From NCBI RefSeq assembly GCF_007993795.1, contig NZ_CP042476.1, positions 248,001 to 312,000 on the forward strand: DNA of 64,000 nucleotides, read 5' to 3'. The translations under genes and the position numbers were made by a program. Below the pieces are notes generated by a model. That model did not search any database, was not told the DNA's origin, and saw only the letters and a program-made list of their open reading frames with translations. Below, in pieces: positions 26,169-34,853 of this stretch (position 1 is its first letter; the number at the start of each line of letters is the position of its first letter). Origin of the DNA: Antarcticibacterium arcticum. Its GTDB lineage: Bacteria > Bacteroidota > Bacteroidia > Flavobacteriales > Flavobacteriaceae.

Positions 26169-26185
26169 AATGTAATATATACATT
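26169..26185. promoter_or_regulatory. Putative operator between galK and the Nudix regulator (copy 2)
   Basis: The perfect inverted repeat AATGTA-ATATA-TACATT is centred between the divergent galK and regulator genes, 40 bases from galK and 65 from the regulator start. It suits control of galKT and autoregulation. Confidence 0.65.
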
Positions 26186-26249
26186 AATTAATTCCTTCAT
26201 AAAAAAGAGAAGCTTTTTGTATCTTAACATTCTAAACTAACAATAATTT

Positions 26250-26951
26250 ATGTCCGGAGATTTAAAGGATTTTTATGCGCCACAGGATAAAATGTATGTG
26301 GCAACAGATTGTATAATTTTTGGTTTTGAGGATGGCCAACTCAAACTGCTTGTTTTTAAACGCCGCGTGGAACCTTTAAAAGGGGAATGGTCACTCATAG
26401 GTAGTTTTGTGAAAATTGATGAAGATGTTGAAGCCGCGGCCCAAAGGGTGCTGGAGGAGATTACCGGACTTAAGAATATTTTTATGGAACAATCCAGGTC
26501 TTACGGTGCTGCGCATCGCGACCCCGGGTACAGGTGTATTTCAATTGCCCAATATGCCCTAATACGTATAAATGATTATGATAAGGAGCTGGTAGAAAAA
26601 CACGGTGCGCATTGGTATGAGATAGATGAATTGCCCAACCTTGTGCTGGACCATAACCAAATGGTAGAAGATGCACTGGACAAATTAAAACAAAAGGCAA
26701 GGTATCAACCAATTGGATTTGAATTATTGCCTGAAAAATTTACCATTCCGCAATTACAGCAATTGTATGAGGCTATTTATCAAAAGGAGCTGGATGCCAG
26801 AAACTTCAGAAAAAAGGTCCTTTCGCATAATGTTCTTATAAAATTGGAGGAAAAGGATAAGACCTCCAGAAGAGGGGCCTTCCTTTATAAATTTGACCAT
26901 AGGACTTATCAAAAATTATTAAAATCGGGATATAATTTCGAAATGTCCTAA
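26250..26951 (+). CDS. Nudix-type transcriptional regulator (NrtR/AraR-like)
   Basis: A 233-residue protein in two domains. Residues about 15-145 are a Nudix fold (YVATDCIIFGFEDGQLKLLV, GEWSLIGSFVKIDEDVEAAA) in which the Nudix box is degenerate: RVLEEITGL replaces REUXEEXGU, losing two acidic residues, so pyrophosphatase activity is unlikely. Residues about 150-233 are the winged-helix DNA-binding domain (LPEKFTIPQLQQLYEAIYQK, RKKVLSHNVLIK, GAFLYKFDHRTY). This is the NrtR/AraR type of Bacteroidota regulators, in which a sugar or nucleotide bound in the Nudix pocket releases DNA. Given the neighbours, galactose or a derivative is the likely signal. Confidence 0.88.
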   Translation: MSGDLKDFYAPQDKMYVATDCIIFGFEDGQLKLLVFKRRVEPLKGEWSLIGSFVKIDEDVEAAAQRVLEEITGLKNIFMEQSRSYGAAHRDPGYRCISIAQYALIRINDYDKELVEKHGAHWYEIDELPNLVLDHNQMVEDALDKLKQKARYQPIGFELLPEKFTIPQLQQLYEAIYQKELDARNFRKKVLSHNVLIKLEEKDKTSRRGAFLYKFDHRTYQKLLKSGYNFEMS

Positions 26952-27029
26952 GGTAAAATGTTCATTAATTTAACCGTAAGTTATTAGACTTAAAATTTAT
27001 ATCTCAAATTATTTGTTTAATTAAAAATT

Positions 27030-27046
27030 AATGTAAAATTTACATT
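27030..27046. promoter_or_regulatory. Putative operator before GH2 (copy 3)
   Basis: The perfect inverted repeat AATGTA-AAATT-TACATT has the same half-site and spacing as 26169-26185 and lies 80 bases before the GH2 start. Confidence 0.65.
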
Positions 27047-27125
27047 TATTAATTCAGGTATTCCAGAGGAAGTATTGCAGGTAATACTTTAATTATATTG
27101 TCTTGCAAAAAATGCAGTTTGTAAT

Positions 27126-29495
27126 ATGAAGAATGTTTTAAGATTAGTGTTTCTTATTTTCCTAGGCTGTTCATCTGTATCCTGTGAATGGGGTAGTGGC
27201 GGAAACATTTTAAAAAGGGCTTCAGGCCCAAGGACCATAGAAAATTACAATTCTTCCTGGCTGTTTCAGCGGCAGGAGGGTAAGGGTTCCAAATGGGAAA
27301 AAGTGAATTTGCCCCATAGTGTGAAGATTGAGCCCCTTATTGTAAATAATCAATGGCAGGGAACTTCGGTATATAGAAAGAGTTTTAATGTAGGCGCCCC
27401 CGATGGTAAAAAATGGTTTTTCCATTTTGAAGGTGTAATGCAGGAGGCACGGGTTTTTATAAATGGAAATGAAGCCCTCATTCATAAAGGAGGATATCTT
27501 CCGTTTACGGTAGATGCGACCCCATTCCTGGTACCACGCAGCGAAAACCGGATTAAAGTTGAGGTGATCAATAAAGACGATTCAACCATTCCCCCGGGAA
27601 AAGTTTTGAAGGATCTTGATTTTAACCTTTATGGCGGGATATACCGAAATGTTTATTTAATTAAAACCAATGAGATCTACATAACAGATCCTGTACAGGC
27701 AGATGTGGTGAACGGTGGCGGAATATTAATACATTTTGACGATCCCAATGAAGACAAAGCTTCCGGGATAATTAGCACCCATGTTAGAAATGAGTCAGAT
27801 AAAGATAGGCAACTTAGTTTGGATATTAGCTTTACTGATAGGAATGGTAAAACTACCAATTTTAAATCTACTGAATATGATATTAAGGCCGGGGAGGAAC
27901 TTACTATAACCCGGAAGGTGGAAATTGAGGAGCCACTGTTATGGTCTACCCAGCAGCCAAATCTTTATAATGTCAAAGTAGAAGTAAAGGATGGGAGAAA
28001 AGTTATTGACAGGAAAGAACTAAGAACGGGGATAAGGTCCCTGCAACTTACGGGAAAAGACTTTTTCCTAAACGGAGAAAAGATATTTTTAAATGGTACA
28101 AACCGGCACCAGGAATATCCTTACATAGGTTATGCCTTATCCAATGAAGCCCATTACCGCGATGCCTATAAGATCAAAGAAGCGGGATTCAATTTTGTAA
28201 GATTGTCACATTACCCTCATGCAAGCGCTTTTCTTGAAGCCTGTGATGAGCTGGGATTAATGGTCATGAATGCTATTCCCGGCTGGCAATATTTTGAAGA
28301 AGGAGACTTCGTAGAAAACGCAATTCAGAATATTAAGGATATGGCACGAAGAGACCGCCATCATCCCAGTGTGGTATTTTGGGAAAATTCGTTGAATGAA
28401 TCTGAGATGCCTGAGGAGTTTATGGTAAGGGCCAATGAAGTGCTTAAGGCAGAATTACCCTATAGCAGTATATATACCGCGGGCTGGATAGACCATTCTT
28501 CTTATGATCTTTTTATACCTGCCCGGCAACATGGGAAGCCTCCCGGGTACTGGAATTTATATGATACCCCGCACAGGCCAATTCTTATCGCTGAATATGG
28601 CGATTGGGAATATTATGCTCAAAATGCCGGGTTTAACCAAAAGGCTTTTAATGACCTTAAGGAAGAGGAAAGGACAAGCGGGCAGCTTCGCGGGGCAGGA
28701 GAAGCAAGGTTATTACAACAGGCCCTTAATTACCAGGAAGCTTTTAACTCCAATTTAAAAGGAGGCCAAACAATTGGGCATGCCAACTGGCTTATGTTTG
28801 ATTATAACCGGGGGTACGCCAGGGACCTTGAAGCATCAGGAATTTCAGATATTTTCCGCCTGCCTAAATTCAGTTATTATTTTTATAAGAGTCAGAAAGC
28901 ACCGGGGAAGGATAAATTTTCAGAACCCATGGTCTTTATTGCCAATTACTGGACCCCGCAATCTACTACCAGCGTGAGGATTTTTAGCAATACAGAAGAG
29001 GTTGCCCTATATCTAAACGATGAATTAATTGAAAGAAAAACAGCCGAAATTAATGAAATATCAGATTCGCTCCCGTATCCTCCATTTACATTTGAGCTGG
29101 AAAATTTTCATAAAGGGGAATTACGTGCTGTTGGCTATATAAACGATCAGGAAGCTGCCCGCCACAGGGTTCAAACGCCGGAAATGCCCATAAAGATTGA
29201 GCTCGAGGCAGATCTTTCAGGAACCAATATTAATGAAAAGGGGGTCGATGTGATCTTTGTTTATGCGAGAATTGTAGATAAGAACGGGACTTTAGTTCCC
29301 ACTTCTACTGCGCCCATTGAATTTAGCCTTGTGGACAATCCAAAGAACGCAAAAATAATTGGGGGTTATATTATTAATGCCGAAGCAGGTATAGCCACAA
29401 TTCTATTAAGAACAGAACGCTTTACGGAATCTATAAAAATCCGTGCGAACTCGCATTCCCTTGGAGAAAGTGTTCTCACCATTAAAAATCCATAA
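27126..29495 (+). CDS. GH2 glycoside hydrolase (beta-galactosidase-like), lipoprotein
   Basis: A 789-residue enzyme with a lipoprotein signal (VFLIFLGCSS; Cys15, or Cys20 in VSC). The GH2 layout is complete: N-terminal sugar-binding domain (NYNSSWLFQRQEGKGSKWEK), Ig-like domain (about 185-305), TIM barrel from about 310 with NGTNRHQEYPYIGYALS, acid/base Glu425 in WENSLNESEMP and nucleophile Glu490 in LIAEYGDWEYY, then C-terminal beta domains. GH2 covers beta-galactosidases, mannosidases and glucuronidases. Next to galTK, galactose release is most likely, but specificity cannot be read with certainty. It is 2 bases from the next gene (coupled). Confidence 0.87.
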   Translation: MKNVLRLVFLIFLGCSSVSCEWGSGGNILKRASGPRTIENYNSSWLFQRQEGKGSKWEKVNLPHSVKIEPLIVNNQWQGTSVYRKSFNVGAPDGKKWFFHFEGVMQEARVFINGNEALIHKGGYLPFTVDATPFLVPRSENRIKVEVINKDDSTIPPGKVLKDLDFNLYGGIYRNVYLIKTNEIYITDPVQADVVNGGGILIHFDDPNEDKASGIISTHVRNESDKDRQLSLDISFTDRNGKTTNFKSTEYDIKAGEELTITRKVEIEEPLLWSTQQPNLYNVKVEVKDGRKVIDRKELRTGIRSLQLTGKDFFLNGEKIFLNGTNRHQEYPYIGYALSNEAHYRDAYKIKEAGFNFVRLSHYPHASAFLEACDELGLMVMNAIPGWQYFEEGDFVENAIQNIKDMARRDRHHPSVVFWENSLNESEMPEEFMVRANEVLKAELPYSSIYTAGWIDHSSYDLFIPARQHGKPPGYWNLYDTPHRPILIAEYGDWEYYAQNAGFNQKAFNDLKEEERTSGQLRGAGEARLLQQALNYQEAFNSNLKGGQTIGHANWLMFDYNRGYARDLEASGISDIFRLPKFSYYFYKSQKAPGKDKFSEPMVFIANYWTPQSTTSVRIFSNTEEVALYLNDELIERKTAEINEISDSLPYPPFTFELENFHKGELRAVGYINDQEAARHRVQTPEMPIKIELEADLSGTNINEKGVDVIFVYARIVDKNGTLVPTSTAPIEFSLVDNPKNAKIIGGYIINAEAGIATILLRTERFTESIKIRANSHSLGESVLTIKNP

Positions 29496-29497
29496 AA

Positions 29498-32095
29498 ATG
29501 AAACAAATGAATGCATTTTTTTATCTGTTTCTGTTTTTAAGTGTGGGGGCTTCAATAGGGCTGCAGGCTCAGGAAATTGACAAACAGGATGTATTTGTAG
29601 ATGATAATGGTGTTATGCGTTGGGGCCATAATATGGAAGAGGTAAAAGGTTTTGGCGTGAATTATTCGGCCCCTTTTGCACATGGGTTCCGCACGGCCAA
29701 AAAGCTGGGAATAGATCTTAAGGAAGCAATAGATAAGGATGTGTATCATTTCTCCAGGTTAGATTTTGACCTGTATCGTATTCACGTTTGGGATACTGAG
29801 ATAAGCGATGCTGAAGGAAACTTACTTGAGAACGAACACCTTGAATTATTTGATTATTTGCTGAAGCAACTAAAGGACCGCAACATTAATTATGTGATAA
29901 CTCCCATCGCCTACTGGGGAAATGGTTGGCCGGAACCCGATGAGGAAACCCCGGGATTTTCTCATAGATACGGGAAAGACAACAGCCTTACAGATCCCGA
30001 TGCCATAAAGGCCCAGGAAAATTACCTCGCTGAGTTTCTAGAGCACGTAAATCCGCATACCGGGGTGGCATATAAAGATGAGCCAAATTTAATAGCAATT
30101 GAAATTAGCAATGAGCCCCATCACAGGGGCACCCCGGAGGAAGTCACCACCTTTGTGAAAAAGATGGTAGATGCATTGCGAAGCACCGGCACCAAAAAAC
30201 CAATTTTCTATAATGTGAGCCACAGTGTTCATTTGGCAGATGCCTATTTCGCAGCAGGAATCCAGGGAGGTACTTTTCAATGGTATCCAACGGGATTGGG
30301 ATTTCAAAAGGAATTGGAAGGAAACTTATTACCTAATGTAAATGAATACAAAATTCCTTTTGATGAGGTTATAAAAAAGAATTCCGGGGCGAAGCTGGTG
30401 TATGAATTTGATGCGGCCGATGTGAACAAGTCTTATATCTATCCTTCAATGGCAAGAAGTTTCCGCGAAGCGGGGATCCAAATCGCCACCCATTTTGCCT
30501 ATGACCCAACTTATATGGCGCACGCCAATACAGAGTATAACACACATTATATGAACCTCGCTTATACGCCTGCAAAAGCGCTGGCTTTGATGATAAGCGG
30601 TAAGGTGTTTCATAAGATCCCAATGAACCAGGATTATGACACATACCCTCAAAATCTCACATTTGAAGATTTTGAGATAAGTTATGAACAGGATCTCGCC
30701 ATTTTTAATTCTGAAGAAGAATTCATTTACACCAACTCCAATACGCACAGCCCCAAAAATATTTCGCAATTGAACAAAATTGCCGGTACGGGGAATTCTG
30801 AAGTGGTGAAATACGAAGGCAATGGAGCATATTTTCTGGATAAACTGGAGAACGGAGTTTGGCGCCTCGAAGTAATGCCGGATGCGATTCTTGTAGATAA
30901 TCCCTTTGGAAGAAATAATCTGGATAAAACGGTGGCCGTCATAAACTGGCATAAATGGATGATGTCCCTGGTATTACCAGATCTCGGAGAAAATTTTACC
31001 ATACGCAGTCTTAACCCGGGGAATAATTTTAAACCGGAGATTAAAGGGAATTCATTTGCAATTGAACCGGGAACCTATCTTTTAACTCGCAAAAATGTAC
31101 AAACCGCTTATACCGGCAAAGAGAAGTGGAGGCATATAAATTTAAATGAATTTTATGCTCCGGAAACAACGGTAACAAAAACCTATGTGCTCCATGAACC
31201 GGTGAAGGAAATAATGGTCGGTGAAAAATCGTTGGAAATAAACGCACAAATTGTTTCCAACGATAAGGTAGAAAAAGCTGAAGTCTGGTTGCAAAACGGC
31301 AACAGCTATCATAGTATAGAATTAAAACATAAGCAGGCTTATACTTATTCAGCCTTAATTCCTGAAGATCTTTTACAACCGGGTTTCCTTAAATACAGGA
31401 TAATTGTGAGTACACGATTGGGAACTTTCACTTATCCCGGTAATTTAAGTGGAAGTCCGGGAGATTGGGATTATTATGATAAGGGAAGTTATACAACCAG
31501 GATCGTGCGCGAAAAAACTCCCCTTTATTTATTTAATGCTGCAGAGGATCACGAGCATGTTGTTGGCAAATGGCAACGCGGCAATAAATTGGTACCCGGC
31601 CTTCTCCCGGGCCAGGCAGAATATCAGGTTAAGGTGGAACAATTATTCGTGAAAGATGAAGAAAACCTGAATGCACTCCCTGTATATGATTACTCCTTCA
31701 GGTACAATTTTTCAGAAAAGATCAAAGTCAGGGAAGGGGAGATCTCTCAAAATCAACATCTTGTTCTTAAAGGGAGGAGCCTTACGGGTAAATCAAAGAA
31801 AATACAGGTGGCAGTGGTAGATAAGCACGGCGCTGCATTTGGAAAGATCATTGAATTAGCCCCTGAGGAAAAAGATTATATTATAAATATTAAAGATCTG
31901 CAGCCAGTTAAGACCGTGAGCTTACCACGCCCGTATCCAACTTTTTTATCCTATTATTTTGAACATGAAAACAGGAATGATCTAAATATGGAAGTAGCAG
32001 AAGCTTTGCAAATATCCATAGGCCCGGGATTGGAAGAACCGGAATTACAAGTATCTCAGGAAATTGGAATAACCAGTTTAAGGCTGGAAAAGTAG
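29498..32095 (+). CDS. Clan GH-A glycoside hydrolase (GH5/GH53/GH147-like), secreted, with C-terminal beta domains
   Basis: An 865-residue secreted enzyme with a signal peptide (MNAFFYLFLFLSVGASIGLQ, cut near QAQ). Residues about 35-400 form a TIM barrel with IHVWDTEISD, YWGNGWPEPDEE, acid/base Glu206 in IEISNEPHH and nucleophile candidate Glu303 in KLVYEFDAADV. The two Glu and the NEP motif put it in clan GH-A. Residues about 410-865 are beta-rich, with two or three sandwich domains and no carbohydrate-binding motif I recognise. The neighbours point to galactan or a galactoside. GH147 or GH53 is possible; the exact family needs a profile search. Confidence 0.72.
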   Translation: MKQMNAFFYLFLFLSVGASIGLQAQEIDKQDVFVDDNGVMRWGHNMEEVKGFGVNYSAPFAHGFRTAKKLGIDLKEAIDKDVYHFSRLDFDLYRIHVWDTEISDAEGNLLENEHLELFDYLLKQLKDRNINYVITPIAYWGNGWPEPDEETPGFSHRYGKDNSLTDPDAIKAQENYLAEFLEHVNPHTGVAYKDEPNLIAIEISNEPHHRGTPEEVTTFVKKMVDALRSTGTKKPIFYNVSHSVHLADAYFAAGIQGGTFQWYPTGLGFQKELEGNLLPNVNEYKIPFDEVIKKNSGAKLVYEFDAADVNKSYIYPSMARSFREAGIQIATHFAYDPTYMAHANTEYNTHYMNLAYTPAKALALMISGKVFHKIPMNQDYDTYPQNLTFEDFEISYEQDLAIFNSEEEFIYTNSNTHSPKNISQLNKIAGTGNSEVVKYEGNGAYFLDKLENGVWRLEVMPDAILVDNPFGRNNLDKTVAVINWHKWMMSLVLPDLGENFTIRSLNPGNNFKPEIKGNSFAIEPGTYLLTRKNVQTAYTGKEKWRHINLNEFYAPETTVTKTYVLHEPVKEIMVGEKSLEINAQIVSNDKVEKAEVWLQNGNSYHSIELKHKQAYTYSALIPEDLLQPGFLKYRIIVSTRLGTFTYPGNLSGSPGDWDYYDKGSYTTRIVREKTPLYLFNAAEDHEHVVGKWQRGNKLVPGLLPGQAEYQVKVEQLFVKDEENLNALPVYDYSFRYNFSEKIKVREGEISQNQHLVLKGRSLTGKSKKIQVAVVDKHGAAFGKIIELAPEEKDYIINIKDLQPVKTVSLPRPYPTFLSYYFEHENRNDLNMEVAEALQISIGPGLEEPELQVSQEIGITSLRLEK

Positions 32096-32116
32096 AATTA
32101 AATGGCCAATAAACAA

Positions 32117-32147
32117 AAACTGCCGGGATTTCCCGGCAGTTTATTTT
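32117..32147. terminator. Terminator between convergent GH genes
   Basis: A perfect 11-base stem, AAACTGCCGGG (32117-32127) with CCCGGCAGTTT (32132-32142), has a 4-base loop and a T-rich tail. Confidence 0.92.
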
Positions 32148-32162
32148 AGCTATAATTCAAGA

Positions 32163-33608
32163 TCAATTAGTTATTGACCAGATACTGTAAGACCCCGCAG
32201 GTGCTTCTATACTCACACTGCCATCTGCCCCGGTGGTAGGTTTATAGGTGGTTTTTCCACTGTAGTCCATAAGCGTGGTATTTGTCCAATGGGAGTTAAT
32301 TGTACGTCGCTTGGTATTGGAACTTGTGTTGATGTATAGTATTAAACCGGGATTGGTAGAAGTTCCTTTTCTTCTCATTACATATTCATCATTGTCATTG
32401 TAAAGTATTTCCACATCGCCTGTCGCAAGAGTATTATGCAGAAGAATAAGCTTTTTCAAATCATCCTGAAATGCAGCATTTTCATAATCTGAATAAAATA
32501 TGGTAGGATAACCGTCATGGGTTAAAATATAAGCATAGGCCTTCAATTTATTTTCGGCAGCTATCCGGTTATCTGCATTCGAATCTTTTTCTGAATCATG
32601 GTTTGCAACAAAAGTTACGGCCATTTCAGGATGGGTTTTTCGTAACATATCTTTTCCCAAATAGGTAAGGTCATTATGGCGGTCAAAGGCTTCTTCCATT
32701 TTGTAGAAAGCGGAAAAGTCAAAGGCCGGAATTCCTGCAGCGGCTACCCAGTTTCTAAGGTTGTTAGCATTGCCATCCCAATTTTCTCCCACTGCAAATC
32801 CGCCAACTTCATCCATCCATTCTTTGATTACCCATGGTTCAAACCCCTGAACATAATCAAATCTCCAGCCATCAAAGCCCATTACATCCTGGTAGTATTT
32901 TGCTACAGAATTATCTGATTTCCATAACCAGTTCTTTACATATTCCTGATTGTGATCGAGGTTTTGTTCGGCATAAAATAAGCTGCCATGATCATAATCG
33001 CTGGTGCTGTTGGGATAAAAATTCTCATAATTCCTGTTGAACATTCCCGATGCATTTCCATGGGTTCCGTCAAAAAGCGTATAGGTGTTTTTATTGCGGT
33101 AGGGGTTCCACTCAAGGCCTCCACCAGAGTTGTGGTTTATTACTATATCTGCGATCACCTCCAGGTCATTGGCATGGGCATTCGCAATTAAAGTAACCAG
33201 CTCATCCCGGGTTCCAAAACGCGTAGCAACAGTGCCATGTTGATTGAATTCGCCAAAATCAAAATAATCTGAAGGGTCATATCCCATAGAGTAGCCACCG
33301 GACTGTCCTTTGGTGGCTACTGGAAGCCATAAACGGTCTATTCCCGCATTTGCCCATCCTTCAACTTTCCCGTTGATAATCTTCCACCATTCATGCCGGG
33401 GCTCCACATCCCAATAGAATGTTTGCATCATTACCCCTGTGCCATTCTTATAATTTTCAAGGTTTAACGCGCCGGGCTCGGTAGGGGTTGTAGGTACCTG
33501 GCCGGGATTATCATCTGTATTGTCTATTGGGTCATTGTCGCTGGAACAGGAATTAAATCCTATCATCATGGACATTACCCATCCCATTAATATTATTCTT
33601 CTTTTCAT
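32163..33608 (-). CDS. GH13 alpha-amylase lipoprotein (GH13_7-like)
   Basis: A 481-residue secreted lipoprotein (FNSCSSDND, Cys21, then an Asp/Pro linker). The amylase fold is complete, with GVMMQTFYWDVEP, GGYSMGYDPSDYFDFGEF, DIVINHN, nucleophile Asp251 in GWRFDYVQGF, acid/base Glu275 in AVGENWD and Asp338 in FVANHDSE. The sequence is closest in my memory to archaeal (Pyrococcus-type) and plant-like GH13_7 enzymes; the strings GYSMGYDP, ADIVINH and WRFDYV are almost theirs. It should cut starch internally at the cell surface. It is the last gene of the susC-susD-susE unit, behind a strong hairpin (33622-33678). Confidence 0.9.
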   Translation of the reverse strand: MKRRIILMGWVMSMMIGFNSCSSDNDPIDNTDDNPGQVPTTPTEPGALNLENYKNGTGVMMQTFYWDVEPRHEWWKIINGKVEGWANAGIDRLWLPVATKGQSGGYSMGYDPSDYFDFGEFNQHGTVATRFGTRDELVTLIANAHANDLEVIADIVINHNSGGGLEWNPYRNKNTYTLFDGTHGNASGMFNRNYENFYPNSTSDYDHGSLFYAEQNLDHNQEYVKNWLWKSDNSVAKYYQDVMGFDGWRFDYVQGFEPWVIKEWMDEVGGFAVGENWDGNANNLRNWVAAAGIPAFDFSAFYKMEEAFDRHNDLTYLGKDMLRKTHPEMAVTFVANHDSEKDSNADNRIAAENKLKAYAYILTHDGYPTIFYSDYENAAFQDDLKKLILLHNTLATGDVEILYNDNDEYVMRRKGTSTNPGLILYINTSSNTKRRTINSHWTNTTLMDYSGKTTYKPTTGADGSVSIEAPAGSYSIWSITN

Positions 33609-33621
33609 ACTCGTTTATTTA

Positions 33622-33678
33622 TTAAAAAAAGCTGCCCGGGAAATGTATTGGTTTACCAATTGATCCTCCCGGGCAGCT
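33622..33678 (-). terminator. Hairpin with U-run between susE and the amylase
   Basis: A perfect 12-base stem, AGCTGCCCGGGA (33630-33641) with TCCCGGGCAGCT (33667-33678), encloses the small hairpin TTGG-TTTA-CCAA-like loop. On the minus strand a U-run follows (A-run 33624-33630). It may be an attenuator or RNA-stabilising end within the sus operon. Confidence 0.82.
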
Positions 33679-33697
33679 CTAAAAAATTATTTAAAAT

Positions 33698-34837
33698 CTA
33701 TAATTTGATAAATATGTATCTACCGGTAAGGTCGTTGAACCAAATATCATAAGTTCCCCCAGATACAGGAATATTTGGACCATTATCACTTGTTGCAAGG
33801 CCGCTCATCGCGGTATTACCACCCCAGCTTACCGCCCAATCGTTATCTGCACGGAATTTCATTTCACCGTCATTTAGTTCTATTCCTTTAATGTACCAGA
33901 TATGCGGATCGAACTCAGACTTCGTCATATCCTGATCTGCATCCCATCCATTTGGAGTGGAATCACCAATTATTCCAATTGTAGCATAGGTTGTAGACCC
34001 ACTCGCATCATATGGAACAACAGTGTAGGTCATTTCATCTAAGTTCACCGTTATGGTATAATAACCTGTAGCGCTTACCGCAATAGCCGGAGGATCTGTA
34101 TCGCCTTCCGTTGCTCTGTATAGCAGGTTGCCATTTTCTCCACCATATTGGGGAGCCCATTGACCCTTTACTTCAACAAGTTTCCAAAACATATCTGCAC
34201 CCCCGGTTAATTTACCTGTATAATGGTAAATATTAGGATCTGCTGCATCTCTAAATAATGGATAGTTATTACTAGTGGCTGAATTATCCCACCCGGTAGC
34301 AGTTGCACTTCCAACAAGGAATAGGTTTTTAAACACTTCTTCCTCTTCTCCTGTTTCTGGTAACACCACAGTAATAGATTTCACTTCAGATGTTTCACTA
34401 AGGCCATTACCACCATCGGTTCCGGCAAAAGCGCGAACTCTAAAATAAAGCATTCCGCTATTGGGAGCATCAGTATTTGGGTCACTATCCAATCCTGCAT
34501 CTTCAGCAAGGGTCATTAATTGTCTAACAGTTACCGCAAGATTATTCTCCCCGGTAGCTCCAAGGACATCAAAACTGCCAAAATTGGCGTCAGTTGATCC
34601 CTGTAATTGATAGGTAATATTGGTAGGCACATCAAAATCTACAGTATTCCATACAAAACGCTCGGCCACATTGGTTGCGGTAGCAGCTGTTAAAACATAA
34701 TTAGCATTAAAGCTGTTAATAAAGCTTATACCTTCAGGATCCGGTTGTGCAATGAACACCACATCATCATCGCTGGTACAGGAGTTAAGTCCGGTAAGAG
34801 CAACAAAGGCAAATAATAAGATAGAAAGTTTTTTCAT
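33698..34837 (-). CDS. susE: SusE-type outer-membrane starch-binding lipoprotein
   Basis: A 379-residue lipoprotein (TGLNSCTSDDD, Cys20). The N-terminal Ig-like SusE domain covers about 35-155 (FVWNTVDFDVPTNITYQLQG). Two tandem starch-binding modules follow: about 165-275 (LFLVGSATATGWDN to YYTITVNLDEMTYTVV) and about 280-379 (IGIIGDSTPNGWDADQD to YDIWFNDLTGRYIFI). They resemble each other, sharing xGxxxxxGWD, the IYHYTG/IWYIKG strand and the K-W-G-G end, so they are an internal duplication of the SusE/SusF type. It sits directly after susD and binds maltooligosaccharide at the cell surface; the Trp residues likely stack on glucose. Confidence 0.88.
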   Translation of the reverse strand: MKKLSILLFAFVALTGLNSCTSDDDVVFIAQPDPEGISFINSFNANYVLTAATATNVAERFVWNTVDFDVPTNITYQLQGSTDANFGSFDVLGATGENNLAVTVRQLMTLAEDAGLDSDPNTDAPNSGMLYFRVRAFAGTDGGNGLSETSEVKSITVVLPETGEEEEVFKNLFLVGSATATGWDNSATSNNYPLFRDAADPNIYHYTGKLTGGADMFWKLVEVKGQWAPQYGGENGNLLYRATEGDTDPPAIAVSATGYYTITVNLDEMTYTVVPYDASGSTTYATIGIIGDSTPNGWDADQDMTKSEFDPHIWYIKGIELNDGEMKFRADNDWAVSWGGNTAMSGLATSDNGPNIPVSGGTYDIWFNDLTGRYIFIKL

Positions 34838-34853
34838 TTTAATTTTTTTAGTA

